DNA of 51,038 nucleotides from Deltaproteobacteria bacterium (lineage in GTDB: Bacteria; Desulfobacterota; Desulfomonilia; UBA1062): the NCBI GenBank assembly GCA_011046135.1, contig DSBG01000167.1, positions 1 through 51,038 of the forward strand, in the 5' to 3' direction. Position numbers and translations under genes: made by a program. The notes beneath the pieces are model-generated. The model ran no database searches. It was not told the origin of the DNA and worked only from the letters and a program-made list of their open reading frames with translations. Positions 26,608 to 34,974 of the stretch are shown one piece after another (within the stretch, counting starts at the first letter, position 1; every line of letters begins with the position of its first letter).

Positions 26608-26620
26608 AGGACAACTGTGC

Positions 26621-26697
<77 letters not shown>

Positions 26698-26831
26698 GTT
26701 TTTTTGCTGCTCACCCACAGTCATGATACCTCTTGAGCCAGCCGTGAAACACTTGCATAGTGAGACAGGTGTTCTGTTCCCGCCCCACTCGTGATACCGG
26801 CTTCACAGACAGTTTCAGCGCCTGCTGAGCC

Positions 26832-27475
26832 ATGGGAGATATAGTGGACATAACCATTCTGTACGACAACACCTCCTTGCGGGACGATCTCATCAGCGAC
26901 TGGGGATTTGCATGCCTCGTGGAATCTGAACGCTTCGCCCCCATCCTCTTCGATACCGGGGCAGATGGCAGGATCCTGCTTATCAACATGGAGCGGCTCG
27001 GGGTCGAGGTCGGACGGATCGGCTCTGTATTCATTTCGCACAATCACTTCGATCATACCGGAGGATTGGGAGCCTTTCTGCAGGTAAATCCCGCGATATC
27101 GGTATTCGCTCCGTATCCGTGCGACACTATTGATGGAGCGGAGCAGGTGACACTCGTGAGGGAGTCCTTTGAGATCGGGCCGGGTATCCTGAGCACCGGG
27201 GTTCTGAACAGTCGCTCCTTCTCGAGGAGAAGCAGGGATTGGTCGTCATCGTAGGGTGCGCCCATCCCGGGATGGCTTCCATACTGGAAGCCGCTTCTCC
27301 TCGCGGCCCCATCCACGCACTTGTCGGGGGTATGCACGGATTCAGGGATCTCGATCTTCTCGACGGGATTGAGGTTATCTGTCCCACGCACTGCACCCAG
27401 TACCAGGATGAAATCGGAAAGGTCTATCCCCTTCACGTCACTCCCGGAGGGGTAGGCAAACGAATCCGCCTGTAG
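26832..27475 (+). pseudogene. Metallo-beta-lactamase-fold hydrolase, frameshifted
   Basis: The first frame (26832-27254) encodes the metal site SHNHFDHTGGL (H-x-H-x-D-H) near residue 78 of an MBL-fold hydrolase, of the type related to the 7,8-dihydropterin methyl-ribofuranosylaminobenzene phosphate synthase group. After about 27205 the homologous reading continues in another frame, with EQSLLLEEKQGLVVIVGCAHPG and a normal-looking C-terminus ending VGKRIRL at 27475. One base appears to be missing near the GGGGTTCTGAA stretch. It could be a true pseudogene, a sequencing error or, less likely, programmed frameshifting. The upstream region lacks a good Shine-Dalgarno sequence. Confidence 0.8.
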
Positions 27476-27630
27476 CCCCACGCTCTTTGGCAGGCGATCA
27501 CAGGGATTTTCACTCCCTGCCATTAGCAGAGCCAGGACCAAAATAGTTTGAGGAAAAGAGTGTTGTTAAACCCGTCTTGCATGATGATAGTGCATCTGAC
27601 TGGAAACAGGGAGCGTTGACAAGGTGCGCA

Positions 27631-28164
27631 CTATGCACCCTCGGGGTTTTTCCGGGAATGGTCTGTCCGGAAGTTTTCCTGACAAGGGTGCAGGAATGAC
27701 CTGAGAATGGTTTTCGTCTTTGCATAGATGTCCGGGTCTGCACTCGCCCGTGGGCCAGCCACATTGAGGACCCTGATGCGGTGCTCCCTGACCCATGCCC
27801 TGATGTGTGCAGCGGCACCATCTACAGAGGTTGTGTCTGCATCGATGTGGATCCAGGGTTTACGGTGCCTGACCGCCATCCTGCGGGTGTAATCTGACCC
27901 TCCGGTGAGTTCGCCGCGGGAGATGATCAGGGTGCCGTCGGAATCAATGACATTCTGTTCGGTCCGTGCCGGATACTCGGCAGAGGGGAGTTCCCTGAGC
28001 CGGTAGGTTTCGGAGAGCGGGCCGTCTTCCGTTTTTCTCCCGAGAGGAATCCACCCACCGTGGGGTATTCCGGCCTCGATCGCTGCATCGAGGGCTGCCT
28101 GGTCGGCTCCGGTCTGCCCGCCCGAGATGATTCTGGTGATCATACCATCTGGTTTTGTGCTCAT
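27631..28164 (-). CDS. Putative molybdenum-carrier / SLOG-type nucleotide-binding protein
   Basis: The 177-residue protein begins with the signature IISGGQTGADQAALDAAIEAGI, the glycine-rich nucleotide-binding loop of the family annotated as putative molybdenum carrier. That family is related to lysine decarboxylase/LOG and DprA-like (SLOG) folds. Further features are GGSDYTRRMA and the VLNVAGPRAS strand-loop. Members bind molybdenum cofactor or nucleotides. The cellular role is unsettled. The true start may be the Met seven codons in (28143), where the conserved strand begins. The AGGGAAG before the first ATG is too close to be ideal. It stands alone, with no molybdenum genes nearby. Confidence 0.8.
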   Translation of the reverse strand: MSTKPDGMITRIISGGQTGADQAALDAAIEAGIPHGGWIPLGRKTEDGPLSETYRLRELPSAEYPARTEQNVIDSDGTLIISRGELTGGSDYTRRMAVRHRKPWIHIDADTTSVDGAAAHIRAWVREHRIRVLNVAGPRASADPDIYAKTKTILRSFLHPCQENFRTDHSRKNPEGA

Positions 28165-28318
28165 CTTCCCTGGATACTCTCTTCACACAGTGATGCCGGA
28201 AAACCCCGGCCATGCTGGAGAGCCTAGTTGATCGAAGGCTTCGCTGTCAAGAATATGGGAGCAGCGCCAGACCCTTCCCATGTGTATCGAAGCTGTTTCC
28301 TCCGGTACAATCGGATCC

Positions 28319-28347
28319 TTGACTTACCTGCGAAAATTCGATATTTT
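28319..28347 (+). promoter_or_regulatory. Promoter-like sequence far upstream of atoE
   Basis: TTGACT, 17-nt spacer, TATTTT. If used, it would give a 5' untranslated region of about 500 nt before the ATG at 28854. Confidence 0.45.
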
Positions 28348-28502
28348 GTCAACAGAGCAACTTGTTGTAATCGTTACGCAGAAAACAGCGAGAGATTCTG
28401 TATTGATATCGAAGAGGAGGTTTCCTGACCAGGCGTGACGGTTGGCGGAAACCACGAGATCAGACCGTAGAAAGGTATCTGGTTCAACCGGGCCTGTGGA
28501 GT

Positions 28503-28514
28503 TGACCCGGGTCA
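28503..28514. promoter_or_regulatory. 12-bp palindrome TGACCCGGGTCA, possible operator
   Basis: A perfect palindrome between the upstream promoter-like sequence and the transporter gene. It is a candidate regulator site only by symmetry and place. Confidence 0.3.
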
Positions 28515-28853
28515 CGAGGAGGCAATGAACTGCCATCTCGCACATGTTTCCATATCAAGGCTTCTTTGTTTCAGGAACCGCATCTGGCTACCCTGCCACG
28601 CATGGGGCACCTCTCCCTCTCTCACAAAAACGTATGGTTCTTGCCCTATCCCTGACATGGACCGATCGCTGCACTGCGTAAACGGGACGTGCCCTGCGGG
28701 GTAGCGGTATTTGCGTGGTAAACCGCTCAGGAATGGAGCTCATGTCATAAGGAAAGGAGGTGGTGTGTAGAAGCTGAAAGGGGTGTGCATATTGAATTGT
28801 TTGTTTTCTCAGTCATTTCCGTAAGGAAAGATCATGCGAAAGGGAGGTATCTA

Positions 28854-30254
28854 ATGTTAGCAAAAGTCGGTAAATTTTTCGCTGAAAACTTTAGAAGGTG
28901 GCTTCCTGACTCTTTCATCTTCGCTATCCTGCTGACCCTGATCGCTGCCCTGATGGCCCTGATCTTCGTGGGGGCGAAACCGTTCGAGATCGTCCAGTCG
29001 TGGTACAAGGGGTTCTGGATCCTGCTGGCATTCGCCATGCAGATGATCCTTATTCTCGTGACGGGATATGCCATCGCCATTTCACCGCCGGCCGAGAAAT
29101 TTCTCGACTGGCTCTCGAAAAGGGTGAAGACACCCGGGGCCGTGTACGTCGTGGTGACGTTCGCAGGCTGCATCTTTTCTCTGATCAGCTGGGGATGGAT
29201 TGTTCTGACCGCTGTGTTGGGAAGAGAGCTGGCCACCAGAGTCAAGGGGGTGGACTACCGGCTCCTTGCCGCGTGTGTGTACACTGCATTTCTTCCGTGG
29301 CACGGGGGTCTTTCCGGGTCGATACCGCTCGTGCTCAACACGCCGGATAACTTCCTCATCAAAGCGGGTGTCCTGGGGACGACCATTCCGACGACCATGA
29401 CGCTCCTGAGCCCCATGAACATCGTGTGCGGCCTCAGCCTCCTGATCGTTCTTCCCGCCCTGATGCTGCTCATGAAACCCGCAGAAGGGAGTGTCACGGA
29501 ATTCGCTGACATGGTTGACGAGGGACACAAGGCAGTCAAACCCATGACTGTGGAAGAAGAAGCCAACTCCCTCAATCTTCCGGGCAAGAACCTCTCTGAC
29601 ATGTTGAATAACAGCCTTATACTCCAGCTCATCATCGTTGCGGCCGGGCTGTGGTTCCTCGTGCACCACTTTGCCACCAAAGGGTTCGATATCAACCTCA
29701 ACATCATGAACTTCCTGTTCATCATGGTCGGCATGCTCGCCCACAAGACCCCGTTCAGGTACCTCATCGCCATGAAGCGGGCCTGCAGCAACATTTCGGG
29801 TATCGTGCTCCAGTTCCCCTTCTATGCCGGTATCATGGGTATCATGATCCATACGGGTCTCGGTTCTGCCATCGCCGCATGGCTCGCCGGGTTTGCCACC
29901 GTGGCAAGCTTCCCCTTTATCGCTTTTCTCATTGGCGGGATCGTGAATATCTTTGTGCCATCGGGAGGCGGGGAGTGGGCCGTTGTGGGGCAGCCCATCC
30001 TCGAGGCAGCTCAAACACTCGGTGCCTCCTTGCCGGCGGACCAGCTCACGGCATTCATCGCTCGATCGAGCATGGCTGTTGGGTATGGTGACGCCTGGAC
30101 CAACATGATCCAGCCGTTCTGGACCCTGGCGTTCTTCCCGGTGATCGCTGCAGGAACAAAGATGCAGGCACGTGACATCATGGGGTACACCTTCATTTCG
30201 CTCATCGTGTCGTTCTTTATCTTTGCCATCTGTGTCACGTGGGTCCCTGTGTAG
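28854..30254 (+). CDS. atoE: Short-chain fatty acid transporter, AtoE family
   Basis: This 466-residue inner-membrane protein has about a dozen hydrophobic segments and the AtoE landmarks WLPDSFIFAILLTL near the N-terminus and FVPSGGGEWAVVGQP near residue 370. AtoE-type carriers take up short-chain fatty acids such as acetoacetate or butyrate. The start at 28854 is set by GGGAGG six bases before the ATG. Upstream in-frame codons lack membrane-protein character. It is followed on the same strand, after a 90-nt structured gap, by a beta-keto-acid cleavage enzyme, which makes acetoacetate or another short keto acid a likely cargo. Confidence 0.92.
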   Translation: MLAKVGKFFAENFRRWLPDSFIFAILLTLIAALMALIFVGAKPFEIVQSWYKGFWILLAFAMQMILILVTGYAIAISPPAEKFLDWLSKRVKTPGAVYVVVTFAGCIFSLISWGWIVLTAVLGRELATRVKGVDYRLLAACVYTAFLPWHGGLSGSIPLVLNTPDNFLIKAGVLGTTIPTTMTLLSPMNIVCGLSLLIVLPALMLLMKPAEGSVTEFADMVDEGHKAVKPMTVEEEANSLNLPGKNLSDMLNNSLILQLIIVAAGLWFLVHHFATKGFDINLNIMNFLFIMVGMLAHKTPFRYLIAMKRACSNISGIVLQFPFYAGIMGIMIHTGLGSAIAAWLAGFATVASFPFIAFLIGGIVNIFVPSGGGEWAVVGQPILEAAQTLGASLPADQLTAFIARSSMAVGYGDAWTNMIQPFWTLAFFPVIAAGTKMQARDIMGYTFISLIVSFFIFAICVTWVPV

Positions 30255-30269
30255 CAGGTGCGGGTACCG

Positions 30270-30322
30270 TGGTGGAGGGCCTGGCATCTCAGTGCCCTCC
30301 ACCATCATGATGAGAGCCAGGC
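30270..30322 (+). promoter_or_regulatory. Two overlapping, mutually exclusive hairpins between atoE and the BKACE gene
   Basis: Hairpin A pairs GGTGGAGGGC (30271-30280) with GCCCTCCACC (30294-30303), plus one more pair outside. Hairpin B pairs GCCTGGCATCTCA (30279-30291) with TGAGAGCCAGGC (30311-30322), with one bulged base. The two share bases, so only one can form at a time. Neither has a U-tract. It could stabilise the upstream message or set translation of the downstream gene. Confidence 0.55.
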
Positions 30323-30344
30323 ACTACCATTGTGAGGGAACCTT

Positions 30345-31271
30345 ATGAAAGAACAAGTAATAGTTACCGCGGCTGTAACGGGAAGTATCCATACACCCAC
30401 CATGTCTGACTACCTTCCCATCACGCCGAAGCAGATTGCCGATGAGGCGGTTCGCTGCTCTGAGGCGGGGGCCTCAGTCGTTCATGTCCATGCACGCGAT
30501 CCAAAGACCGGGATGCCGCTCTCCCGGATCGAACTCTACGAAGAGATGCTGGAGAGCATCGTGTCCCGGTGCAATGTCGTCGTGTGCATCACCACCGGTG
30601 GAGGGTTAGGCATGACAACCGAGCAGCGGGTCGAACCTGTCACCCGGTTCAGACCCGAGATGGCCTCGTTCAATGCCGGGTCCACAAATTTTGCACTCTT
30701 TCCCGCACTCGACAAGATCAGGGACTTCAAATTCGACTGGGAATCTGAGTATCTCGCCAAGAGCGAAGATTTCATCTTTCCCAATACCTTCAAATCGATG
30801 AGGGAGTTCATCCGCATCTTCAGTGACAGTGAGACCAAGCCTGAATTCGAGTGTTACGATGCAGCCATGATCAACAACATTGCCTTCATGATCAGCAGGG
30901 GGTATCCTGTCGAGAAGCCGGTATACATCCAGTTTGTCATGGGTGTGCTTGGCGGTATTACCCCGGGTTCCGAGAACCTGCTCTTTCTCGTCAACTATGC
31001 TCAGCGGTTGATCGGCGATTTTGAGTTCTCCGTGTGCGCGGCGGGGCGGGATCAGTTTCCCATGTGCACCCAGGCACTCCTTTTGGGTGGAAATGTGCGG
31101 GTGGGGCTGGAAGATAACCTGTATCTCAGAAAAGGCCAGCTAGCCAGGAGCAGTGCAGAACAGGTGGTAAAGATCATACGAATTGCCCGTGAGCTGGGTA
31201 TAGAGCCGACTTCTCCCGACGATGCCCGCGCATTACTCGGGCTCAAGGGATTGGAAAAGGTAATCCTCTGA
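30345..31271 (+). CDS. Beta-keto acid cleavage enzyme (BKACE / Kce family)
   Basis: The 308-residue TIM-barrel enzyme belongs to the family of 3-keto-5-aminohexanoate cleavage protein, which reacts a beta-keto acid with acetyl-CoA to give acetoacetate and a new CoA ester. The zinc-binding VVHVHARDP motif (about residues 44-52) and the VCITTGGG and FNAGSTNFA strands are clear. GAGGGAA precedes the ATG. The specific keto acid is not known. The DUF849 family covers many substrates. Pairing with AtoE suggests that the cell either exports or imports the acetoacetate-type product or substrate. Confidence 0.93.
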   Translation: MKEQVIVTAAVTGSIHTPTMSDYLPITPKQIADEAVRCSEAGASVVHVHARDPKTGMPLSRIELYEEMLESIVSRCNVVVCITTGGGLGMTTEQRVEPVTRFRPEMASFNAGSTNFALFPALDKIRDFKFDWESEYLAKSEDFIFPNTFKSMREFIRIFSDSETKPEFECYDAAMINNIAFMISRGYPVEKPVYIQFVMGVLGGITPGSENLLFLVNYAQRLIGDFEFSVCAAGRDQFPMCTQALLLGGNVRVGLEDNLYLRKGQLARSSAEQVVKIIRIARELGIEPTSPDDARALLGLKGLEKVIL

Positions 31272-31299
31272 ACAGACCTCATAAAGGAAAGGTCAGCGT

Positions 31300-31427
31300 G
31301 TCTCCTGTGCAGATCTTTTCATAATGACGCGGCTGCCCTGGTGAATCTTGAATCCATAACCAAGTTCAGTGCATGATAAAAAAACCCTCTTTAGCCCCCT
31401 TTTCCCTTACGAAATCTGCACAGGAGA
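31300..31427. repeat. 128-bp element with 15-bp perfect terminal inverted repeats (MITE-like)
   Basis: GTCTCCTGTGCAGAT (31300-31314) and ATCTGCACAGGAGAC (31413-31427) are perfect inverted repeats enclosing about 98 bp of non-coding sequence with A- and C/T-rich runs. No target-site duplication is clear at the edges. It may be a non-autonomous transposon, an insertion-sequence remnant or a long-range RNA stem. Confidence 0.55.
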
Positions 31428-31454
31428 CGGAAAAAACATACCAGGGGCTGCTCC

Positions 31455-31478
31455 GCAACGCAACACGAAATGCGTTGC
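31455..31478 (-). terminator. Stem-loop after carB
   Basis: An 8-bp perfect stem (GCAACGCA with TGCGTTGC) with an 8-nt loop begins 4 nt past the carB stop on the minus strand. There is no immediate U-tract. The first T-run lies about 20 nt further on. Confidence 0.45.
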
Positions 31479-31481
31479 CTG

Positions 31482-34400
31482 TTATTTTATCTCGGTATGA
31501 TACTCCTGCAGGGATTTGAGGGTTCTCTTTCCTTTCCTGATGGCCTCGATGCCCCGTGCCGCTGCAATGGCCGCCGAGAGTGTGGTGATGTAGGGGACCT
31601 TGTACCTGATGGCTGCCTTGCGGATATACGAGTCGTCATGCATGCTCAGTTTCCCGCTCGGCGTATTGATGATGAGGTCATATTCACGGTTCTTGACGCC
31701 GTCCACGATGTTCGGTCTTCCCTCGTGGAGCTTGAGCACCACCTCACTTTCGATGTCGCACTCCGCGAGGAACTCGTGGGTTCTCTGCGTAGCCTTGATG
31801 GTGAAGCCGAGATCTTTGAAGAGCCGTGCAGGTTCGAGTACTGCAGGCCTTTCTTTGCGGGAAACCGTGATGAGAACTGTTCCCTCCTTCGGCAGATACT
31901 GCGAGGCAGCCTCGGATGCCTTGTAGAACGCCATGCCGAAGGAATCAGACATCCCCAGTACTTCTCCGGTGGAACGCATTTCCGGTCCCAGGAGGGGGTC
32001 GACTTCTGGGAACATATTGAAGGGAAACACGGCCTCTTTTACCCCATAGTGCGGAATGTTCTTCGGCTTCAGGTCGAGGTCGGCGATTTTCTTACCCAGC
32101 ATGATCTGAGTTGCGACGCGGGCCATGGGGATGTTGCACACCTTGGAGACGAGCGGAACGGTGCGTGAGGCACGAGGATTTGCCTCTAGGACATACACCG
32201 TGTCCTTGGCAATGGCATACTGCATGTTCATGAGGCCGACCACCCCGAGTTCAATGGCGATTCTCCTGGTATACTCATAGATGGTCTCCAGGTGCTTGGG
32301 TGAGATGCTGATGGGGGGAATCACGCATGCGGAATCGCCAGAATGGACACCTGCCTGTTCAATGTGCTCCATGACAGCAGGGACAAAGGCATCGGTCCCG
32401 TCGCAGATGGCATCTGCTTCAGCTTCTATGGCGTTCTCCAGGAATTTGTCGATGAGGATGGGTCGCTCGGGAGTCACTCCCACTGCTGCCAACACATACT
32501 GCTTGAGCATCTCTTCGTCATGCACCACCTCCATTCCCCTCCCGCCGAGCACGTAGGAGGGTCTCACCATCAGGGGATATCCGATTCTGTCTGCCACGAT
32601 GATGGCATCATCGAGAGTGCTGGCCATTCCCGATTCGGGCATGGGGATACCGAGATTTTTCATCATCTGGCCGAAGTGATCTCTGTCCTCGGCGAGATCG
32701 ATGGTATACGGAGATGTGCCCAGGATCTTGACCCCGGCCTTGGCCAGGTCACCGGCGATATTCAAGGGGGTCTGTCCGCCGAACTGTACAATGACACCCT
32801 CCGGTTTTTCTTTGGTATAGATACTGAGCACTTCTTCTACGGTCAGCGGCTCGAAGTAGAGCTTGTTGGAGGTGTCGTAGTCCGTTGACACGGTCTCGGG
32901 GTTGCAATTGACCATGATGGATTCAAATCCCATGTCCCTGATGGCGAACGCCGCGTGTACACAGCAGTAGTCGAATTCAATACCCTGGCCGATCCTGTTG
33001 GGACCGCCCCCGAGCACCATGATCTTGGGATTCGAGCTCACCCCAACAGTATCAATGGTGTTGTAGGATGAGTAGAAGTACTGTGCGTTTTCCACCCCGC
33101 TGACCGGCACCTTGTCCCAGCTGTGGGTAATCCCCAGAGACATTCTCCTGGTACGGATGTCCTCTTCCGGAATTCCCAGGAGCTTTCCCAGGTACTTGTC
33201 TGCAAAACCGTCTTGTTTGGCACGTGCCAGGAGTTCATCGGGCAGGTCCTTCCCCTTGCAGGCCAGGATTTGTTTCTCAAGCTCAACAAGTTCACCCATC
33301 TGCTCGATGAACCAGGCCTTGATGTGCGTTCTCTGGGTGATGTCCTCGACAGAAGCCCCTTTCCTGAGGGCTTCATAGATGATGAACTGACGCTCGCTGG
33401 AAGGTTCTCCCATGAGATCGAGCAGTGTTCTGAGGTCCTTGGTGTGAAAATCTTTAGCGAAACCCAGGCCTGAGCGGTCAATCTCCAGAGATCTGATGGC
33501 CTTCTGCAGGGCTTCTTTGTAGGTCTTACCGATGCTCATGACCTCTCCCACAGCCTTCATCTGTGTCCCGAGCTTGTCCTGGACCCCCTTGAACTTCTCA
33601 AAGGCCCACCGGGCAAATTTCACCACCACGTAGTCCCCGGAAGGACTATAGGCATCCAAGGTTCCCTCCTTCCAGTAGGGAATTTCATCCAGGGTGAGCC
33701 CTGCGGCGAGCTTCGATGAGATCAGGGCTATGGGAAACCCTGTGGCCTTTGATGCAAGGGCGGAAGAGCGTGATGTCCGGGGATTGATCTCGATGACCAC
33801 CACCCGGCCGCTTACCGGATCATGGGCAAACTGGACATTGGTGCCGCTTACCACCTCGATGCCCTCCATGATGGCATAGGCGTACTTCTGGAGGGTTTTC
33901 TGGAGTTCAGGTGAGATCGTGAGCATGGGTGCGGTGCAGAACGAGTCTCCGGTATGCACGCCCATGGGATCGACGTTTTCAATGAAACACACCGTGATCA
34001 TGTTGTTTTTCTCATCACGTACCACCTCGAGCTCCAGCTCCTCCCAGCCGAGCACGGATTCCTCCACGAGGACCTGGCCGATGATGCTTGCTGCCAATCC
34101 CCTGCTGGCAACGGTTCGGAGTTCCTCGACATTATATACGAGGCCTCCACCGGTCCCCCCCAGGGTGTACGCAGGTCGGATGACGACGGGAAACCCGAGC
34201 TCAGAGGCGATTTTTTCAGCTTCCTCAACACTGTATGCAGGTTCACTTTTCGGGATTTCGATACCCAGGCGGTTCATCGTGTCCTTGAATGCGATCCTGT
34301 CTTCACCTCGTTCTATGGCATCTGTGTTCACAGCGAGGATCTTCACCCCATACTTCTCGAGAACACCCGTGCGGAAGAGTTCCGATGTGAGGTTCAGGCT

Positions 34401-34682
34401 GGATTGACCCCCCAGGTTTGGAAGAATTGCATCCGGACGTTCCCGTTCGATGATTGACGTCAGGGTGTCCACATTGAGGGGTTCAATGTAGGTGATGTTA
34501 GCCGTTTCTGGATCGGTCATGATGGTGGCGGGGTTCGAATTGACCAGGACCACCTCGTAAGCGAGTTCTCTGAGGGCTTTGCATGCCTGGGTTCCAGAAT
34601 AGTCGAATTCGCAGGCCTGTCCGATTACGATAGGACCTGAGCCGATGATGAGTATTTTGTGGATGTCATCGCGTTTCGGCAT
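31482..34682 (-). CDS. carB: Carbamoyl-phosphate synthase large subunit
   Basis: The 1066-residue enzyme makes carbamoyl phosphate for pyrimidines and arginine from glutamine-derived ammonia, bicarbonate and two ATP. Two homologous ATP-grasp halves are visible: an N-terminal IGSGPIVIGQACEFDYSG with EINPRTSRSSALASK, and a second copy with LGGGPNRIGQGIEFDYCC and EANPRASRTVPLVSK. A C-terminal allosteric MGS-like domain (from about residue 930) ends the protein. The start at 34682 is preferred because GGGGAG precedes it at proper spacing. The small subunit gene carA is not adjacent. A TTGACT/TATAGT promoter lies about 30 nt upstream. Confidence 0.97.
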   Translation of the reverse strand: MPKRDDIHKILIIGSGPIVIGQACEFDYSGTQACKALRELAYEVVLVNSNPATIMTDPETANITYIEPLNVDTLTSIIERERPDAILPNLGGQSSLNLTSELFRTGVLEKYGVKILAVNTDAIERGEDRIAFKDTMNRLGIEIPKSEPAYSVEEAEKIASELGFPVVIRPAYTLGGTGGGLVYNVEELRTVASRGLAASIIGQVLVEESVLGWEELELEVVRDEKNNMITVCFIENVDPMGVHTGDSFCTAPMLTISPELQKTLQKYAYAIMEGIEVVSGTNVQFAHDPVSGRVVVIEINPRTSRSSALASKATGFPIALISSKLAAGLTLDEIPYWKEGTLDAYSPSGDYVVVKFARWAFEKFKGVQDKLGTQMKAVGEVMSIGKTYKEALQKAIRSLEIDRSGLGFAKDFHTKDLRTLLDLMGEPSSERQFIIYEALRKGASVEDITQRTHIKAWFIEQMGELVELEKQILACKGKDLPDELLARAKQDGFADKYLGKLLGIPEEDIRTRRMSLGITHSWDKVPVSGVENAQYFYSSYNTIDTVGVSSNPKIMVLGGGPNRIGQGIEFDYCCVHAAFAIRDMGFESIMVNCNPETVSTDYDTSNKLYFEPLTVEEVLSIYTKEKPEGVIVQFGGQTPLNIAGDLAKAGVKILGTSPYTIDLAEDRDHFGQMMKNLGIPMPESGMASTLDDAIIVADRIGYPLMVRPSYVLGGRGMEVVHDEEMLKQYVLAAVGVTPERPILIDKFLENAIEAEADAICDGTDAFVPAVMEHIEQAGVHSGDSACVIPPISISPKHLETIYEYTRRIAIELGVVGLMNMQYAIAKDTVYVLEANPRASRTVPLVSKVCNIPMARVATQIMLGKKIADLDLKPKNIPHYGVKEAVFPFNMFPEVDPLLGPEMRSTGEVLGMSDSFGMAFYKASEAASQYLPKEGTVLITVSRKERPAVLEPARLFKDLGFTIKATQRTHEFLAECDIESEVVLKLHEGRPNIVDGVKNREYDLIINTPSGKLSMHDDSYIRKAAIRYKVPYITTLSAAIAAARGIEAIRKGKRTLKSLQEYHTEIK

Positions 34683-34713
34683 ACAAATCTCCCCTGTCGC
34701 AAAGTGCGGTTGC

Positions 34714-34743
34714 ACTATAGGGAAAGCCCCGCAGGAGAGTCAA
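34714..34743 (-). promoter_or_regulatory. carB promoter
   Basis: Minus strand: TTGACT, 18-nt spacer, TATAGT. The leader before the ATG would be about 25 nt and includes a GGGGAG Shine-Dalgarno sequence. The rest of the 292-bp gap up to gap (34744-34974) shows no gene. Confidence 0.65.
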
Positions 34744-34974
34744 GATAAATTAGGGCTCTTTGGATGGTTGAGCGCTCTCCCGGAAGCACCGGAAGCCTCG
34801 AGGTTTTTCAGCCCGATATCCCTGGTCGCCGAGAAGATGAATTGCACAGCATTCCGAGAGGTTAGCTAGGCGTGTCCGGATAGTTGTCGCTGAGACTAGA
34901 GGTTCCTCCGGTGTTCGACGCCCATCCTCGACTCTGCGAACGCCCCCGTGTTCACAAGCGGTTGGTTATACCAA

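Larger units (their letters stand above)
26271..26620. other. 350-bp gene-free stretch: rarA promoter, candidate small RNA, tRNA-fMet promoter
   Basis: It holds the divergent rarA promoter (26278-26306), a plus-strand candidate small RNA ending in a strong intrinsic terminator (26408-26436), and the promoter of the initiator tRNA (26580-26607). From about 26440 to 26575 I see no convincing gene or structure. Confidence 0.6.
28165..28853. other. 689-bp gene-free stretch upstream of the fatty-acid transporter
   Basis: Contents seen: a plus-strand promoter-like sequence at 28319-28347; an inverted repeat GGTTTCC with GGAAACC around 28419-28457; a perfect 12-bp palindrome TGACCCGGGTCA (28503-28514); and the Shine-Dalgarno sequence of the transporter. 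A 59-codon ORF at 28525-28704 has unconvincing composition and was not called. Confidence 0.5.

Noticed and set aside
28525-28704. 59-codon plus-strand ORF with GAGGAGG just before ATG
   Set aside because: The Shine-Dalgarno sequence is too close to the ATG, and the product is a Cys/His/Arg-rich, low-complexity mix without recognisable structure.
28680-28720. Possible sigma-54 (-24/-12) promoter before atoE
   Set aside because: A GG and a TTGC are present, but the distance between the GG and GC elements is one base too long, and flanking consensus bases do not fit.
29082-30308. 408-codon open frame on the minus strand across atoE
   Set aside because: It is the shadow of a high-GC membrane-protein gene. 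The translation is charged, repetitive in H/D/E/R and has no family features, while the plus strand encodes a clear AtoE.
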